From Actibacterium naphthalenivorans (lineage in GTDB: Bacteria > Pseudomonadota > Alphaproteobacteria > Rhodobacterales > Rhodobacteraceae): a stretch of DNA of 64,000 bases. The position numbers and the translations under genes are program-made. The DNA lies in NCBI RefSeq assembly GCF_014196965.1, contig NZ_JACIEQ010000001.1:1054001-1118000 (forward strand), given 5' to 3'. How positions within the stretch are numbered: the first letter of the stretch is position 1; each line of letters opens with the position of its first letter. This document shows, piece by piece, positions 50,598-59,684 of this stretch. The notes under the pieces were generated by a model. It saw only the letters and a list, made by a program, of their open reading frames with translations, made no database searches and had not been told where the DNA came from.

Positions 50598-52298
50598 CTA
50601 GACCGGCAGGCCGACGACGAAACGCGCGCCGAGCGGGTCAGAGGTGATATCGGCATCGGTGGGGCGGATGTTCTCGGCCCAGATCACGCCGCCGTGCGCC
50701 TCGACGATCTGCTTGGAGATGGCCAGCCCCAGGCCGGAATGGTTGCCGAACTGGCCCACGGGGCGTTCGGAATAGAAGCGGTTGAAAATCTTGGTCAACG
50801 CCTGATCGGGAATGCCGGGGCCGGTATCCTCGATCACCACAAGCACGCGGTTTTCACGTTTGCGCGCCCAGATGCGCACCGCGTCGCCCTCTTCGCAGAA
50901 GGAGATCGCATTGGTGATCAGGTTCACGAAAACCTGCGCCAGCCGCGCCTCCAGACCATTGATGATGATCGGCTCCGGCGGCAGATCGGAAATGAAATCA
51001 ACGCCCTTCTCGCGCGCATCATTGCCAAGGTGATTGGCCAGGCTTTCCAGCAGTTTCAGCAGGTTGAAGCTTTCCTCCTCCTCCCGCACCAACTCGCTGT
51101 CGAGCCGGGAGGCGTTGGAGATATCGCTGACCAGCCGGTCCAGCCGGCGCACGTCATGCTCGATCACGTTCAGCAGCTTTATCCGCTGATCCTCGCGCTT
51201 GGCGACATGCAGCGTACCCACCGCCGACCGCAACGAGGCGAGCGGGTTCTTGATCTCATGCGCGACATCGGCGGCGAATTGTTCGTTCGCGTCGATCCGG
51301 TCATACAGCGCCGTCACCATGCCGCGCAGCGCGCCCGACAGGCGCCCGATCTCATCGGGGCGCGCCGTCAGATCGGGGATGCGCACCCGGCTGGGGCTGA
51401 ATTTCTGAGAGTTCTTGTCGCGCCCGATTTCCGCCGCCGCCGCCAGATCGGACAGCGGATTGGCGATCGTGCTGGCCAGCACCAGCGACATACCGACCGA
51501 AACCAGCATCGCGATGATATACATCTGCAGAACCTGCTCACGCTCGACCCTGACAAGCTGATCGATCGCCCCCGCGGCCGAGGTGACGGCGACAACGCCC
51601 AGAACCTGCCCGTCGCGCATGACCGGCGTGGCGACCGAGAATACCGTATCGCCATTGCCATCCGTCGCCGTCTGGGAAACGGTCGCGCCCGCCAGGGTAT
51701 GAGGCACCAGCCGGCGCGCGTGGTCGGCAGGGCCGATCTGCGGCGGCGGCGTCTTCTGCGGGCGGATCACGCGGGACATGCCCCGCAGGATCCTGTCAAG
51801 GAAATCGGTGATCAGCGTCGAACGCTCATCCGCCTCGCGCGGGGGTGGCGCGCGGCGCGGCATCCCGACCGAAGAGGCCACAAGCGCATCGGAGTTCTCG
51901 AACAAAAACACCTCGACTCCCCGGCCGAGATCCAGACCGGCCATGGTTTCGACCGCATCGACACCATCCCCAGAGGCAAAGCTGACCGGGCCGACCCTGG
52001 GAAGCTGCGCCTCGAACACATCGGCGATCAGCTCGGCCTGGTTTATGAACGCCTCTTCGCGCTGCTGCACCAGGCTGTCGCGGCCGGGGTTCATGTAGAG
52101 CACACCGGCCACCAGCACGATCAGCCCCAACAGGTTGAACGTCATGATCTTGCGCGCCAGCGGCGAGCGGTTCAGCGAGATGATGCCCCGCTTGCGCCGC
52201 CGCGCCCGGATTTCGCCATCGTCCCGAGGCGGCGCAACCCAGTCCTCTCCCAAGAGAACATAGCCTTCGCTGGATGATCTGGAATCGCGCAAGGGCAC
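50598..52298 (-). CDS. chvG: ChvG-type sensor histidine kinase
   Basis: Membrane sensor of acid/envelope signals, 566 aa. First transmembrane helix at about 51-70, a periplasmic sensor of roughly 180 residues, second helix at about 256-278, HAMP region, and HisKA with phosphoacceptor His347 in FAADVAHEIKNPLASL; the ATPase domain shows GDAVRIWARK, DTGPGIPD and GLGLAISKQI. Partner is ChvI, 26 bases upstream in the transcript. In rhizobia the pair is held inactive by ExoR, not present in this window. Confidence 0.95.
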   Translation of the reverse strand: MPLRDSRSSSEGYVLLGEDWVAPPRDDGEIRARRRKRGIISLNRSPLARKIMTFNLLGLIVLVAGVLYMNPGRDSLVQQREEAFINQAELIADVFEAQLPRVGPVSFASGDGVDAVETMAGLDLGRGVEVFLFENSDALVASSVGMPRRAPPPREADERSTLITDFLDRILRGMSRVIRPQKTPPPQIGPADHARRLVPHTLAGATVSQTATDGNGDTVFSVATPVMRDGQVLGVVAVTSAAGAIDQLVRVEREQVLQMYIIAMLVSVGMSLVLASTIANPLSDLAAAAEIGRDKNSQKFSPSRVRIPDLTARPDEIGRLSGALRGMVTALYDRIDANEQFAADVAHEIKNPLASLRSAVGTLHVAKREDQRIKLLNVIEHDVRRLDRLVSDISNASRLDSELVREEEESFNLLKLLESLANHLGNDAREKGVDFISDLPPEPIIINGLEARLAQVFVNLITNAISFCEEGDAVRIWARKRENRVLVVIEDTGPGIPDQALTKIFNRFYSERPVGQFGNHSGLGLAISKQIVEAHGGVIWAENIRPTDADITSDPLGARFVVGLPV

Positions 52299-52324
52299 CC
52301 CCGGTGCGGGCGTTTCGTGAAAGC

Positions 52325-53026
52325 TTATTCTTCGTTGTAACGGTAACCGATGCCGTAAAGCGTTTCGATCGCCGAAAACTCATCGTCGGCCTGGCGCATC
52401 TTCTTGCGCAGACGCTTGATATGGCTGTCGATCGTGCGGTCGTCCACATAAACCTGATCGTCATAGGCCACATCCATCAGCTGATCGCGGCTTTTGACAA
52501 AGCCGGGCCGCTGGGCCAGAGCCTGAAGCAACAAGAACTCCGTCACCGTCAGCGACACGTCGTTGCCCTTCCATTTCACCGCGTGGCGCAGCGGGTCCAT
52601 CGTCAGCTCGCCGCGGATCATGACCTTGGTCTCTTCGGTGGTCGCCACCTCATCGCCCGCGATCACATCCTGCCGGCGCAGAAGCGCCCGGATACGCTCG
52701 ACCAGAAGGCGCTGGGAAAACGGCTTTTTCACATAGTCGTCGGCGCCCATGCGCAGGCCCAGCACCTCGTCGATCTCATCATCCTTTGAGGTGAGGAAGA
52801 TCACCGGCATGCTGGTTTTCTGGCGCAGCCGCTGCAACAGATCCATCCCGTCCATCCGGGGCATCTTGATGTCGAGCACGGCCATGTCCGGCAGCCGCTT
52901 GTTGAATGCATCAAGGGCCGACTGGCCGTCATTGTAGGTCTCCACCTCGAACCCTTCAGCCTCTAGGGTCATGGAAACCGAAGTCAGGATATTCCTGTCG
53001 TCGTCAACGAGCGCAATCCTAGACAT
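52325..53026 (-). CDS. chvI: ChvI-type response regulator
   Basis: OmpR/PhoB-class regulator, 233 aa from the ATG at 53026 ([20 protein letters not shown]). Receiver domain with acidic Asp9/Asp10, phosphoacceptor Asp52 in [12 protein letters not shown] and the lysine in DDYVKKPFS; winged-helix domain from about 130 to 230 ([20 protein letters not shown]). An upstream in-frame extension is not supported. Divergent from pckA across a 332-base control region. Confidence 0.96.
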   Translation of the reverse strand: MSRIALVDDDRNILTSVSMTLEAEGFEVETYNDGQSALDAFNKRLPDMAVLDIKMPRMDGMDLLQRLRQKTSMPVIFLTSKDDEIDEVLGLRMGADDYVKKPFSQRLLVERIRALLRRQDVIAGDEVATTEETKVMIRGELTMDPLRHAVKWKGNDVSLTVTEFLLLQALAQRPGFVKSRDQLMDVAYDDQVYVDDRTIDSHIKRLRKKMRQADDEFSAIETLYGIGYRYNEE

Positions 53027-53358
53027 GTGGGAATTACCTTTATACTGCTCTGTGCCTATTTTTTGCCATATTTTTCCCAATTCCCCCCATGGAATCAACT
53101 CCTAACTGCGAATCACCGGCGGCACGTGCCCGACTACAACCGAAAAAAGGTGACGCATTGCTAAATTGCATCACTTCACGACTCCGGTTGCGCTAAACTT
53201 CGCTCGGTTTGCGCTAACCTACGGCCCAGAGCCTGTTCCCTCACGGAAGCTGCGTGATATACGGTGCCACCCGCGCCGTTCAGCGCGGGTCGGCGGCCAG
53301 CGCGCCGCCGAAGTCAGTTTAAGGGACCGCCGCGAGCGACGGCGTCAGGAGCGAGCAT
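53027..53358. promoter_or_regulatory. Shared control region of chvI and pckA
   Basis: No gene fits here. Left end: AT-rich stretch before chvI. Centre: two direct repeats TTGCGCTAA at 53188-53196 and 53209-53217, exactly 21 bases (two helical turns) apart, a likely regulator site. Right end, in the pckA leader: perfect hairpin ACCCGCGC/GCGCGGGT (53269-53290), a second one CGGCGG/CCGCCG (53291-53310), and a third, weaker one close to the ribosome-binding site GTCAGGAGCG. Confidence 0.6.
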
Positions 53359-54957
53359 ATGACGATTGGACGGGTTAACCCCAAGCAGCGTCTCGAAGAT
53401 CAGGGCATCAGCGGGCTGGGTCAGGTTCACTACAACCTCATGAATCCTGCGCTGGTCGAAGCCGCGCTGAAGCGGAACGAAGGGACACTTGGCAATGGCG
53501 GCGCCCTTCTGGTGTCGACGGGCGAACATACCGGCCGCTCGCCCAAGGACAAGTTCGTGGTGCGCACCCCGTCGGTCGAAGACACGATCTGGTGGGAAAA
53601 CAACAAGCCGATGACGCCCGAAGCGTTCGATCAGCTGCATGCCGATATGCTCGAGCACATGAAGGGCGGCGAATACTTCGTCGAAGACCTCTACGGCGGC
53701 GCCGATCCCGAGCATCGGCTTGACGTGCGCATGGTCACCGAACTGGCCTGGCACGGCCTGTTCATCCGCCACCTGCTGCGCCGCCCCTCGCGCGAAGAGC
53801 TGGACAGCTTCGTGCCGGAATACACGATCATCAACTGCCCCAGCTTCCAGGCCGATCCCGAAAAGCATGGCTGCCGGTCTTCGACCGTCGTCGCGCTGAA
53901 CTTCGATCAGAAGCTGATCCTGATCGGCGGCACCGAATATGCCGGCGAGAACAAGAAATCGGTCTTCACCCTGCTGAACTACATCCTGCCCGGCAAGGGC
54001 ATCATGGCGATGCACTGCTCGGCCAACCACGCCATCGACAACCCGGTGGACACCGCGGTGTTTTTCGGCCTGAGCGGCACCGGCAAGACCACCCTGTCGG
54101 CCGATCCGTCGCGCACCCTGATCGGCGATGACGAACATGGCTGGTCGGACAAGGGCACCTTCAACTTCGAAGGCGGCTGCTATGCCAAGACCATCAACCT
54201 CAGCGCCGAGGCAGAGCCGGAGATCTTCGCCACGACCACCAGGTTCGCCACGGTGATCGAGAACATGGTGTTCGACCCCGAGACCAAGGAACTGGATTTC
54301 GAGGATGACAGCCTGACCGCCAACATGCGCTGCGCCTATCCGCTGGAATACATCTCCAACGCCTCTGAAACCTCACTGGGCGGGCATCCCAAGAACATCA
54401 TCATGCTCACCTGCGATGCCTTCGGCGTGCTGCCCCCGATCGCGCGGCTGACCCCGGCCCAGGCGATGTATCACTTCCTGTCGGGCTTCACCTCCAAGGT
54501 GGCCGGCACCGAAAAGGGCGTGACAGAGCCCGAGCCCACCTTCTCCACCTGTTTCGGCGCCCCCTTCATGCCACGCCGCCCCGAAGCCTATGGCAACCTG
54601 CTGCGCGAGAAGATCGCCAAGCACGGCGCCACCTGCTGGCTGGTGAACACCGGCTGGACCGGCGGCGCCTATGGCGTTGGCTCGCGCATGCCGATCCGTT
54701 CGACCCGGACGCTGCTGACCGCGGCGCTGGACGGCTCTCTCAACGATGCCGAGTTCCGCAAGGATCCGAACTTCGGCTTCGAGGTTCCGGTGCACGTGGA
54801 CGGCGTGGCGGAGGTTCTGCTGGACCCGCGCAAAACCTGGAGCGTGAACGAGGAATATGACGCGCAGGCGCAGAAACTGGTGGCCATGTTCGCCGACAAT
54901 TTCGCGCAATACGTGCCGTTCATCGACGATGACGTGAAAGCCGCCGCCATCGGCTGA
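53359..54957 (+). CDS. pckA: Phosphoenolpyruvate carboxykinase (ATP)
   Basis: Converts oxaloacetate + ATP to PEP + CO2 + ADP, first step of gluconeogenesis. 532 aa. ATP-type features: Walker [10 protein letters not shown] at residues 237-245, the second kinase loop [11 protein letters not shown] at about 254-264, and R/K pocket residues in [12 protein letters not shown] (55-66). AGGAG precedes the ATG by eight bases. In alphaproteobacteria it is commonly divergent from chvI, as here; the leader is highly structured. Confidence 0.98.
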   Translation: MTIGRVNPKQRLEDQGISGLGQVHYNLMNPALVEAALKRNEGTLGNGGALLVSTGEHTGRSPKDKFVVRTPSVEDTIWWENNKPMTPEAFDQLHADMLEHMKGGEYFVEDLYGGADPEHRLDVRMVTELAWHGLFIRHLLRRPSREELDSFVPEYTIINCPSFQADPEKHGCRSSTVVALNFDQKLILIGGTEYAGENKKSVFTLLNYILPGKGIMAMHCSANHAIDNPVDTAVFFGLSGTGKTTLSADPSRTLIGDDEHGWSDKGTFNFEGGCYAKTINLSAEAEPEIFATTTRFATVIENMVFDPETKELDFEDDSLTANMRCAYPLEYISNASETSLGGHPKNIIMLTCDAFGVLPPIARLTPAQAMYHFLSGFTSKVAGTEKGVTEPEPTFSTCFGAPFMPRRPEAYGNLLREKIAKHGATCWLVNTGWTGGAYGVGSRMPIRSTRTLLTAALDGSLNDAEFRKDPNFGFEVPVHVDGVAEVLLDPRKTWSVNEEYDAQAQKLVAMFADNFAQYVPFIDDDVKAAAIG

Positions 54958-54980
54958 TCCGGCCGAAGCGACAGACAAAC

Positions 54981-55007
54981 AAAGGCCCCGCCCCGCGCGG
55001 GGCCTTT
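54981..55007. terminator. Bidirectional terminator between pckA and the TauE-like gene
   Basis: AAAGGCCCC/GGGGCCTTT arms with a 9-base GC loop; T-run on the plus side and A-run in front of it. It serves the two convergent genes. Confidence 0.88.
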
Positions 55008-55008
55008 T

Positions 55009-55779
55009 CTATCCCATCAGCCCCTTGCGGATCAGATTCAGCGCCGCGATGGCCAGAATGAACAGCGTGGCCTTGCGGAACCTCGCGGGGTCAAGCCTGT
55101 CTTGCACGCGAAAGCCGATCCACATGCCCCCGAGCGCCGGGATCACCAGCACCGCCGACAGTGGCAAGGTCTGCGCATTCAGCACCCCCGTGGTCAGATG
55201 CGACGCCAGAAGCACGATGGCGCCGATCAGGAACACCACCCCCTGCACGCGCACCATCTCTGTCTTTTCGGTGTTGAACGACAGAAGATACGCGATGACC
55301 GGCGGCCCCCAGACCCCCGAAATGCCACCGAAGAACCCGCCGACCGCGCCCATCAACATCTCGGCCCGGTTGCGATGCACGGCATTGACGATCAATTGCC
55401 GGCCCAGAAGCTGCGACAGTGAAAACGCAAAGATCGGCACGCCCAGCAGCAGATAGAGCACATTCGGCGGCAGCACCCTGACCAGCGGCGCGCTGAGCCC
55501 GATGAACAGCACCACCATGCCGATCAGCCGCCAGTATTTGCGCAGCGATCCCAGAGCCGCGCGCCATCCGTGCCGGAACGCCTGCGCCAAATTGGTCAGC
55601 ACCGTCGCCATGATCAGCCCGGCAAGCGCCGTCGGCGCGGGCAGGAAGATCGAATAGCACGAGATCATGATCATCGGCATGGCAAAGCCCACCGCGCCCT
55701 TCACCACCCCGGCAAACAGCGCCACCGCCACCGCTGCCGCGAAGAAAACAACGGGTAGTCCGAAAATCATGCTGTCCAT
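55009..55779 (-). CDS. TauE/SafE-family membrane transporter
   Basis: 256 aa, about eight hydrophobic helices arranged as two halves, with the small-residue motif of the family in GGFFGGISGVWGPPVIAYLL (about 129-148). Members export sulfite or organosulfur anions, but substrate range is wide. Convergent with pckA and divergent from mcd. Confidence 0.9.
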   Translation of the reverse strand: MDSMIFGLPVVFFAAAVAVALFAGVVKGAVGFAMPMIMISCYSIFLPAPTALAGLIMATVLTNLAQAFRHGWRAALGSLRKYWRLIGMVVLFIGLSAPLVRVLPPNVLYLLLGVPIFAFSLSQLLGRQLIVNAVHRNRAEMLMGAVGGFFGGISGVWGPPVIAYLLSFNTEKTEMVRVQGVVFLIGAIVLLASHLTTGVLNAQTLPLSAVLVIPALGGMWIGFRVQDRLDPARFRKATLFILAIAALNLIRKGLMG

Positions 55780-55885
55780 CGGGTGCCTTTCAGGTTTCCC
55801 CGGCTATATCGTGGATCGTGCCACGCCGCACCGCAATTATACGCGCGACATATTGCTTCAAAACGCCAGCGCTCATTGAATTTTT

Positions 55886-55898
55886 GTTGCGCTGCAAC
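55886..55898. promoter_or_regulatory. Perfect palindrome upstream of mcd, candidate regulator site
   Basis: GTTGCGCTGCAAC, a 5+3+5 inverted repeat, 48 bases before the mcd start, followed at once by TGCAAAAA. Regulators of short-chain acyl-CoA metabolism of the RamB/PccR (ScfR) type bind TTTGCAAA-like sequences, so a member of that group is a reasonable guess. Confidence 0.45.
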
Positions 55899-55945
55899 TG
55901 CAAAAACACTATTTCCAGCGGAACCCCGGAAAAAGGAGCCGACTC

Positions 55946-57637
55946 ATGCCCCATGACGGACAGGAACTGCCCCAGAACGACGCCGCGAACGCCCTGCTGC
56001 CCGATCTTCTGGCCCTGACGGAGGCCGCCATCGCCCCCGCCGGCGCGCTGCTGGAAAAGGCCACCGAAACGCTGCGCGCGCGCGTCAGCATAGAGGGGCG
56101 CGTGTCCGCCGCGGCGCTGGAGGCGCACCAGCATGGCGCGCATGCCCTGTCGTGGCTGGCAACCTATGTCGAGGCATTGCGGCAGATGCACAGTTGGGCC
56201 GGGCGGCTGCACGAAGAGGGCAGGTTCGGCGAGATGGAACAGCTGATCCTGCAGATCGCCTTCGGCGAATACCTGTGGCAGATCTACGGCGGCATCCCGA
56301 TGAGCCAGGGCGAAATCGCCCGGCTGCAGGATATCGGCCTGGGCCAGGACGACCAGCGGCTGTTGATGACCGACGCGGTGATGACCCTGTGCAATGCGGG
56401 CAACAGCCAGGCCGCGCGCACCCGCCTTGTGGCGCTGATGCAGGACAATGCCGGCCACGCCACCTTCGGCGCCTCCGGTCTGGACGAAGAGCTGGAGATG
56501 ATCCGCGAACAGTTCCGCCGCTTCGCCGATGATCGCGTGGCGCCCAATGCCCATGACTGGCACCTCAAGGACGAGCTGATCCCGATGGAGATCATCGAGG
56601 AACTGGCCGAAATGGGCGTATTTGGCCTGACCATCCCCGAAGAGTTCGGCGGCTTCGGCCTGTCCAAGGCCTCGATGGTTGTGGTGTCCGAGGAACTGTC
56701 GCGCGGCTATATCGGCGTCGGGTCGCTTGGCACCCGCTCCGAAATCGCGGCGGAGCTGATCCTGTGTGGCGGCACCGATGCGCAAAAGGAACACTGGCTG
56801 CCCAAGCTGGCCAGCGCCGAAATCCTGCCCACCGCCGTCTTCACCGAGCCCAACACCGGCTCGGATCTCGGCAGCCTGCGCACCCGCGCGGTCAGGGAGG
56901 GCGACGAATACGTCGTGACCGGCAACAAGACCTGGATCACCCACGCCGCGCGCACCCATGTGATGACGCTGCTGGCCCGTACCGATCCGGCCACCGCCAA
57001 CTACAAGGGCCTGTCGATGTTCCTGGCCGAAAAGACGCCGGGCACCGATGCCGATCCCTTCCCCACCCCCGGCATGACCGGCGGCGAGATCGAGGTGCTG
57101 GGCTATCGCGGCATGAAGGAATACGAACTCGGCTTCGACGGCTTCAAGGTCAAGGCCGAGAACCTGCTGGGCGGGGTCGAGGGGCAGGGCTTCAAACAAC
57201 TGATGCAAACCTTCGAAAGCGCCCGCATCCAGACCGCCGCCCGCGCCATCGGCGTGGCGCAGAACGCGCTCGAGGTCGGCATGCAATACGCCATTGACCG
57301 CAAGCAGTTCGGCAAGCCGCTGATCAGTTTCCCGCGCGTCTCCGGCAAGCTGGCGATGATGGCGGTGGAAATCATGGTCGCACGCCAGCTCACCTATCAC
57401 TCCGCCTGGCAAAAGGATCACGACAAGCGCTGCGACCTCGAGGCCGGCATGGCCAAGCTGCTGGGTGCCCGCGTGGCCTGGGCCTGCGCCGACAACGCGC
57501 TGCAGATCCACGGCGGCAACGGCTTCGCACTGGAATATCAGATCAGCCGCATCCTGTGCGACGCGCGCATCCTGAACATCTTCGAAGGCGCGGCCGAAAT
57601 CCAGGCCCAGGTGATCGCGCGCCGCCTTCTGGGCTAA
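55946..57637 (+). CDS. mcd: (2S)-Methylsuccinyl-CoA dehydrogenase
   Basis: FAD enzyme of the ethylmalonyl-CoA pathway, oxidising (2S)-methylsuccinyl-CoA to mesaconyl-CoA. 563 aa, much longer than ordinary acyl-CoA dehydrogenases (about 380-400 aa), because of an N-terminal domain of about 170 residues (LRQMHSWAGRLHEEGRFGEM, then EYLWQIYGGIPMSQGEIARL), typical of Mcd. The dehydrogenase part shows AVFTEPNTGSDLGSLRTRAV, GNKTWITHAART and the C-terminal FEGAAEIQAQVIARRLLG. AAGGAG lies nine bases before the ATG. Electrons would go to the ETF encoded at 43979-45663. Assignment is by recall of family features. Confidence 0.88.
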   Translation: MPHDGQELPQNDAANALLPDLLALTEAAIAPAGALLEKATETLRARVSIEGRVSAAALEAHQHGAHALSWLATYVEALRQMHSWAGRLHEEGRFGEMEQLILQIAFGEYLWQIYGGIPMSQGEIARLQDIGLGQDDQRLLMTDAVMTLCNAGNSQAARTRLVALMQDNAGHATFGASGLDEELEMIREQFRRFADDRVAPNAHDWHLKDELIPMEIIEELAEMGVFGLTIPEEFGGFGLSKASMVVVSEELSRGYIGVGSLGTRSEIAAELILCGGTDAQKEHWLPKLASAEILPTAVFTEPNTGSDLGSLRTRAVREGDEYVVTGNKTWITHAARTHVMTLLARTDPATANYKGLSMFLAEKTPGTDADPFPTPGMTGGEIEVLGYRGMKEYELGFDGFKVKAENLLGGVEGQGFKQLMQTFESARIQTAARAIGVAQNALEVGMQYAIDRKQFGKPLISFPRVSGKLAMMAVEIMVARQLTYHSAWQKDHDKRCDLEAGMAKLLGARVAWACADNALQIHGGNGFALEYQISRILCDARILNIFEGAAEIQAQVIARRLLG

Positions 57638-58503
57638 CCGCCGGCGGGCCTTTCGGGGCCCGTTCCGCCAAGCGCGGCAAGCATGTCGTAACCCTTGAGC
57701 GCAATCTCGACCTCGGCCCAACGCGCCGTGCCGTCGGGCGCCAGCCACATCGGTTGCGACAGCAGCTTCAGCCCCGTCAGCCCCAGCGCCGGAATGTCCA
57801 GCCCCATCGAATGCGCCACCGGCACCCGCACACCGGGCTTCGGGTTCAGCCCCGGCGCAATCTCGCGCAGCCCCAGCTTTAGATGATGGGCAATGTCCCA
57901 CTCCTGCACCGCGCCGTCATGCCGGGTGACGACCCAGCAATGCATGTCGTCACAGCGCCCGCGCTTTTCCTCGGGGAAGAAATAGCCGGTGACATAGCCT
58001 GCCTCATACCCCGCCGCCCGCAAAGACGCGATCAGATAGGTGTTGATGTCGACGCAGGAACCTTCGGTCAGCCCGCAGAGCGCCGGAATACTGTCTTCAC
58101 CGTCATAGAACCGCTGCTCCGGGTGACCATAGGAAAACTGCGCCGCCACGTCGTTGACGATGGCCCGCAGCCCGGCCTGCCCGCCGCCGGCCGCCTGCGC
58201 GGTGGCGCGGGCGGCGCCGATCAATGCCTCCGCCGCCTCGGTGAAACGGTTGGGCCGATGCACGAAAAGCGCCTCGGGATAGGCCTCGCCCCCGGACGCG
58301 AAACTGGTGCAGAACCGCACCGGGCCGGTCACGCCCTCGAGCACCGCAACCCACTGGCCGGTCCGCGCCTCGGCCGCCAGGTGGTAGCCGGCCCCTTCCA
58401 ATACGAAAACCTCCGGCCGCAGATGCGGCGTCATCAGGCCGATCGGCGCGAACAGGCGCCCCGCACCCGGCCCCGCGACCGTAACCTCAAGAATGAACGT
58501 CAT
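57634..58503 (-). CDS. Transglutaminase-like cysteine protease/peptidase family protein
   Basis: 289 aa from the ATG at 58503 (MTFILEVTVAGPGAG). The catalytic triad of the transglutaminase-like fold is visible: Cys150 in EGSCVDINTYLIAS, His188 in DDMHCWVV and Asp203 in QEWDIAHH. The N-terminal beta region (1-90) resembles that of bacterial transglutaminase-like proteins. No signal peptide, so cytosolic. Its stop interleaves with the stop of mcd (CTAA read from both strands). Physiological substrate unknown. Confidence 0.87.
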   Translation of the reverse strand: MTFILEVTVAGPGAGRLFAPIGLMTPHLRPEVFVLEGAGYHLAAEARTGQWVAVLEGVTGPVRFCTSFASGGEAYPEALFVHRPNRFTEAAEALIGAARATAQAAGGGQAGLRAIVNDVAAQFSYGHPEQRFYDGEDSIPALCGLTEGSCVDINTYLIASLRAAGYEAGYVTGYFFPEEKRGRCDDMHCWVVTRHDGAVQEWDIAHHLKLGLREIAPGLNPKPGVRVPVAHSMGLDIPALGLTGLKLLSQPMWLAPDGTARWAEVEIALKGYDMLAALGGTGPERPAGG

Positions 58504-58566
58504 GCTCAGCCCCCACGCACGCCACCCCGCCAGATAACCGCCCCAGCATGACACTGGCACGACAGA

Positions 58567-59295
58567 TCAGCCCGCGGCGCGCTCCAGCAGATCGATCAGC
58601 CGCGCCCGCGCCTCGGGCAAGGGCCGGTTGCCCAGCGATGGCGCCAGCCAATGCGCCAGAAAATGCCCGGTCACCCGCAACCCTTCGCCGACCTCGGCCG
58701 CGCTGACCGGCCCCTGCCCCAACAGGCAAAACGGCAATGGTAACAGCCGGTCGGCCCACTCGCCGGCCGCCTCCGCGCTGACCGCCCGGCCGGTCTTCGG
58801 CGAAACATAGGCCAGATCATCCCGACTGCCGGTTACCGCGCAACGGGTCAGATCGAGACCAAACCCCATCTCCTCCAGCAGCGCCATTTCCCAGCGCAGA
58901 TAGGCCAAGGGCCAGGCATCGGCATGGCTGAGCAGATCCAGCATCGTCACCGAACGGGCATAAAGCGCCGGATGCGCCTCGCGCTCCGGCAGGGCAAAGC
59001 CCAGCAGCGCGGTCACCGCGTTCAGCCCCGACAGCGCCAGCCGGTCCCCCATCACCGCCGCCGCGCGCGACCGAACCGGTTCCACGGTGAAACTGCCCAG
59101 ATGCGTCTCCAGCCGCGCCCGCCATGTCAGATCAAGCTGCGCCCCCGGCTGCAACACCGGCGCGATCTTCCGGCCCGCCCCGCCCCGCACGACCCCGGCA
59201 TGGCGCCCGTGCTCGGCGGTGAACACCTCGATGATGGCGGAACTTTCCCCATAGCGCCGAACGCTCAGCAAGGCCCCCTGATCCCGCCATTCCAT
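58567..59295 (-). CDS. recO: DNA repair protein RecO
   Basis: Loads RecA on SSB-coated gaps in the RecFOR pathway, 242 aa from the ATG at 59295 ([20 protein letters not shown]), preceded by GTG one codon earlier. N-terminal OB fold at 1-80, helical part after it. The zinc finger of some RecO proteins is reduced here to the partly conserved segment around [20 protein letters not shown]. Sits 59 bases after the DUF1491 gene. Confidence 0.95.
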   Translation of the reverse strand: MEWRDQGALLSVRRYGESSAIIEVFTAEHGRHAGVVRGGAGRKIAPVLQPGAQLDLTWRARLETHLGSFTVEPVRSRAAAVMGDRLALSGLNAVTALLGFALPEREAHPALYARSVTMLDLLSHADAWPLAYLRWEMALLEEMGFGLDLTRCAVTGSRDDLAYVSPKTGRAVSAEAAGEWADRLLPLPFCLLGQGPVSAAEVGEGLRVTGHFLAHWLAPSLGNRPLPEARARLIDLLERAAG

Positions 59296-59354
59296 CACCG
59301 CACCCGCATTCCGGCTTCATCTTTCCGAAAATATCCCCGCCGGAGGCAAGAAAG

Positions 59355-59684
59355 TCACGAAAGCCCCGGTTCGTCCAGCAAATGACGGCCGGCGCGGTCC
59401 TCGACCTCGATCACCCACAGATCCGGGTCAAACCCGCGCTGCCGCGCGACAGAGGCGTCAACCTCGGCCTCGTCCCCTTGCGCCAGCACCACCCAGACCC
59501 GCTCGCCGCTTGTCAGATCGAAAGACCTCTGAAACGCCTGTGCCTGCCCGTCCAGCGTGTTCAGCTTCACCACAACCGCGCCCGCGGTCGGATCTCCCCT
59601 GGCCGTCACAAAGGCCGGAATGTCGGCCAGCCGCAACCGGGCCAGATAGGCCCGCACCCAGAAATCGGCGGTCAGCCGGATCAT
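59355..59684 (-). CDS. DUF1491 family protein
   Basis: 109 aa, unknown function, found almost only in alphaproteobacteria beside era-recO. Recognised by [20 protein letters not shown], the GAVVVKLNTLDG strand and the end FDPDLWVIEVEDRAGRHLL. Its ATG overlaps the era stop by four bases, so it is translated together with era. Confidence 0.9.
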   Translation of the reverse strand: MIRLTADFWVRAYLARLRLADIPAFVTARGDPTAGAVVVKLNTLDGQAQAFQRSFDLTSGERVWVVLAQGDEAEVDASVARQRGFDPDLWVIEVEDRAGRHLLDEPGLS

